A stretch of 45,256 bases of DNA from Alloprevotella sp. oral taxon 473 str. F0040 (GTDB lineage: Bacteria; Bacteroidota; Bacteroidia; Bacteroidales; Bacteroidaceae). The stretch covers positions 1-45,256 of the forward strand of contig NZ_KB290710.1 of NCBI RefSeq assembly GCF_000318095.2, read 5' to 3'. How positions within the stretch are numbered: the first letter of the stretch is position 1; each line of letters opens with the position of its first letter. Of this stretch, positions 44,001-45,256 are shown piece after piece. The position numbers and the translations under genes are program-made. Under the pieces are notes generated by a model that saw only the letters and a program-made list of their open reading frames with translations, was not told the DNA's origin and did no database searches.

Positions 44001-44379
44001 CCGTAGCAGCGTCTACTTTATCAGCCGCACCTGTAAACATACGGCGGTCGGTCTTGGTGAGACCTGTAACGACGACCTCACCCAATGATTGCGCATCTTT
44101 GAGGGATATCTTCATGTCGGTCGCACCTTTGAGGGTTTGCGACTGCATGCCAAGGTAGCTAACAGTGACATTGAGATTTTTTCCCTTGATGGTCAGAGAG
44201 AATTTACCGTCTTCGTCAGTGGCGGTGAAGCTTCGTCCGCCATCGGCTGAGACACGTGCACCAAAGAGAGGTTGATTGTCTGAAGCAGCGATTACAACGC
44301 CCGAAACGCGTGTCTGTGCAAGTACGGCGCCAATGCACAGAAACAGGCCGAAGAGCATCAATGTGAGCCTTTTCTTCAT
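41068..44379 (-). CDS. SusC/RagA-family TonB-dependent transporter (minus-strand locus)
   Basis: 1103 aa from ATG 44379, which begins the signal peptide MKKRLTLMLFGLFLCIGAVL AQ; an upstream in-frame start at 44445 adds only non-signal residues. The CarboxypepD_reg-like domain (about 24-105: VSGVVIAASDNQPLFGARVS, FSLTIKGKNLNVTVSYLG) is followed by TonB-box-like GEVVVTGLTK, a plug (GRAAGVSVQNVSGTFGAAPK, PLWVVDGVIMED, ILKDGSATSIYGARAMSGVI) and a large barrel ending TLTLKVGL. It is the outer-membrane channel for the SusD partner downstream. It heads an apparently complete five-gene operon. No sigma/anti-sigma regulator lies upstream within the window. Confidence 0.94.
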   Translation of the reverse strand: MKKRLTLMLFGLFLCIGAVLAQTRVSGVVIAASDNQPLFGARVSADGGRSFTATDEDGKFSLTIKGKNLNVTVSYLGMQSQTLKGATDMKISLKDAQSLGEVVVTGLTKTDRRMFTGAADKVDAATARLSGVADVSRSLEGRAAGVSVQNVSGTFGAAPKIRVRGATSIFGASKPLWVVDGVIMEDVANVDADNLASGNAETLISSAIAGLNADDIESFQILKDGSATSIYGARAMSGVIVVTTKKGKQGQSHVNYTGEFTTRLIPSYSNFDILNSQDQMSIYRELHDRGWLNFSEVLNGSDYGVYGHMYKLINTFNPKTGQFALANTEEARNAYLRQAEFRNTNWFKHLFSNAIMQNHSVSLSGGTEKSNYYASMSAMLDPGWYKQSDVNRYTANFNVTQQLLENLSFNVIGGASYRKQRAPGTLGQDVDVVDGEVKRDFDINPYSYALNTSRVLDPHTYYVANYAPFNIFNELDNNYIDLNVLDAKFQFELKYKPIKGLELAALGAFKYAATSQEHKIMENSNQALTYRAMPNSIIRNSNRYLYRDPDHPYDLPMTVLPIGGVYHKNENRMSNYDFRTTATYTHTFDQKHTINLFGGAEATDLQRTRTGFEGWGMQYNSGEVPFYIYQYLKKGIEDSKNYYSLTNTNWRSVAFYTNMSYSYRGRYVFNGTYRYEGSNQMGRNSNARWMSTWNLSGAWNLHEEGFFYRLRPLSRFTLRASYSLTGTPPDPSYSSSTTVFRAGNPFRIYGEDREPVIGISQVGNHTLTYEKKNEFNLGFDAGLWQNRIGVTFDVYSRNNFDEMGIMVTQGLGGEVERAANVAEMRSNGMELSISSTNIKKKDFSWSTSFVYSYTNTEITKLFNSGNVISLVSGTGFPKRGYPARALFSIPFVGINDEGVPMVMNEKGQVTTDDINFQERTNTDYLKYEGPTDPKYTGSLGNVFSYKNFHLNVFLTYSFGNVVRLDPKFRARYNDLASMTHTFLNRWVKAGDEKKTNVPGFLSYRQYATHTNLRYAYNAYNYSSARIAKGDFVRLKEVSLTYDLPAQLLKGKAVRTISVKLQATNLFLLYADKKLNGQDPEFFNAGGVSSPLPKQFTLTLKVGL

Positions 44380-44895
44380 AGAAAATGTGGGTAAATAACG
44401 AAATAGGGCGCGGTGGTTTTTTTCTCTTTGAGGTGATGGTAACATAAAGAAAAATGATAACTCCCAACGTGCCGATTGAATAAATATGAAATGATTGCGG
44501 GGCCAAAGATACCAATTTGTTTTGACTTTTTGGTGATTGCTTTACTAAAAGATGAAGTATCAGGCAGTTGAACTTCTATTTTATGATTTAGCTAGTTGGA
44601 ATGCTTTTTTTGCTTTGCAATATCGTGGTTGAGTTATTGCTGCATTTTGGGTTTCATAGGGATGTTTTTTTGCGTGGTAATATGTATTTATGCATTGATA
44701 CTTGGATGGTATTCTTGATTTTTCTTCTCAAGATGAAGGAGACATTAGCGTTTAGAGCGGTATGGGTAGGTATGCAATTACTTTAATTCGTAGGTTGGTC
44801 TGTAATTTGCATATATTTGTTTTATGAAACTCGAATGTGCTCTGCTAGAATTGAGATGCTACCCGTTATGTTAAGAAGTCTATTCTTGCCTCCCT
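44380..44895. other. Intergenic region upstream of minus-strand SusC
   Basis: It holds the putative promoter of the SusC gene at 44504-44511 and otherwise AT-rich DNA. A 61-codon frame at 44601-44786 has no family features and an unusual composition, so I do not call it. Confidence 0.5.
44504..44511 (-). promoter_or_regulatory. Possible -7 box of the minus-strand SusC operon
   Basis: TATCTTTG on the minus strand fits TAnnTTTG, about 125 bp before the ATG. No TTTG lies 19-21 bp upstream, so the site is tentative. Confidence 0.4.
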
Positions 44896-44918
44896 CGCGC
44901 GTGCGTACGTGCGCGCAC
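44896..44918. other. Alternating purine-pyrimidine GC tract (Z-DNA-like)
   Basis: The 23 bases 44896-44918 alternate pyrimidine and purine without a break (CGCGCGTGCG then TACGTGCGCGCAC). It is also an imperfect palindrome about a GTAC at 44905-44908. It stands out as a GC-rich island in AT-rich intergenic DNA and abuts the left arm of the inverted repeat at 44926. Confidence 0.65.
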
Positions 44919-44925
44919 CCTGCAG

Positions 44926-45256
44926 TTTTGCACTTTTTGCTTTCACAACCTTCACCGTTTTCCGTGTAATCTATTTGTAATGAGTGGGTTATAACGTGTG
45001 CTTTAATATCCTTTTGGAATTCTGTAAGAAACTCTCCGAAATTGGTGGATAATGGTAGATTGTGAATGTCGAAAAATAGGTGTGATTTAGAAGAAATCTC
45101 GGTGCTTTTTTCTCCTCTCTTGGAGCAGTTTGCAAAAATGTCGGAGATATTCCGAGAATTCTCCGACATTTTACAGAATATCTCCTTGATTTTAAGCCAG
45201 AAAATGGAGACGTTTTACTAGTGAGTGTGAAGGTTGTGAAAGCAAAAAGTGCAAAA
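44926..45256. repeat. 30-bp perfect inverted repeat bounding a 271-bp segment
   Basis: Bases 44926-44955 and 45227-45256 are exact reverse complements over 30 nt (outer ends TTTTGCACTTTTTGCTTTCA and its complement). The right arm reaches the last base of the window, so the repeat may be longer and the GC tract may also have a mirror copy outside. The enclosed segment has no credible gene but contains phased CTCCGA units. It could be a MITE-like element; no transposase or target-site duplication is visible. Confidence 0.8.
45135..45209. repeat. Phased AT-tract repeat array, copy 3, with a 13-bp inverted repeat
   Basis: AAAATGTCGGAGA (45135-45147) and TCTCCGACATTTT (45160-45172) are perfect inverted copies. 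CTCCGA at 45161 is followed 21 bp later by CTCCTT (45182). TCTCCGACATTTTACAGAA (45160-45178) matches 2671-2689 with one mismatch, tying this site to the arrays at 2623 and 21899. A further CTCCGA lies at 45033. Confidence 0.65.

Noticed and set aside
44601-44786. 61-codon plus-strand frame
   Set aside because: No homology signals; hydrophobic bias from T-rich DNA; no promoter.
44822-45169. 115-codon minus-strand frame
   Set aside because: Its start (MSENSRNISDIF) is translated phased repeat and it runs through one arm of the inverted repeat; not a credible protein.

Overview
The window comes from a member of the Bacteroidota, most likely order Bacteroidales (Porphyromonas/Prevotella-type). 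The evidence is two SusC/SusD (RagA/RagB) loci, many lipoproteins with short Bacteroidota signal peptides, fimbrillin-like lipoproteins with a DUF3575 partner, a BspA-type leucine-rich repeat protein with a DLQGRR tail, and promoters of the TTTG / TAnnTTTG type. I cannot fix the genus from sequence alone.

Layout. (1) 1-1054: a decayed IS4/DUF4372-type transposase remnant, small repeats and a good sufB promoter. (2) 1055-2558: sufB alone, closed by its own terminator, with no sufC or sufD beside it. (3) 2623-6660: a 21/22-bp phased repeat array, then a co-directional set of a TlpA-like thioredoxin, a DUF6029-like outer-membrane protein, an Omp28-like lipoprotein and a small lipoprotein. (4) 6661-7937: AT-rich, nearly empty, with one probably broken small gene. 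(5) 7938-15616: an operon for a surface structure: a DUF3575/OmpA-like protein and four lipoproteins of the fimbrillin-like DUF6562 type. The last three are tandem paralogs, two of which gained a C-terminal beta-helix-like domain. (6) 15857-30020, plus strand: a FecA-like TonB-dependent receptor, SusC, a frameshifted SusD, a metallopeptidase-family lipoprotein that has lost its HExxH, a DUF4302-like lipoprotein and four more exported proteins. (7) 30126-31025: a BspA-like LRR protein, ending in a bidirectional terminator. (8) 31174-35768, minus strand: ahpF, ahpC, metG. (9) 36001-44379, minus strand: a second, intact version of the locus: SusC, SusD, metallopeptidase with HEFTH, DUF4302, BACON lipoprotein. 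(10) 44380-45256: intergenic DNA with a Z-DNA-like tract and a 30-bp perfect inverted repeat whose right arm ends exactly at the window edge.

How it fits together. Regions 6 and 9 are paralogous nutrient-uptake loci that point toward each other across the ahpFC-metG core. The minus-strand copy looks intact. The plus-strand copy carries a frameshift in SusD, lost catalytic residues in the peptidase, and a lipoprotein gene without an ATG. The FecA-like receptor and a DUF4856/imelysin-like lipoprotein hint that the plus-strand locus concerns iron or another chelated nutrient, but that is inference.

Beyond the genes, the most unusual content is non-coding. A family of AT-tract arrays with 21-22 bp spacing occurs at three places and holds the susD start codon at one of them. 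A twin-hairpin intergenic element is present in two copies flanking a single lipoprotein gene.
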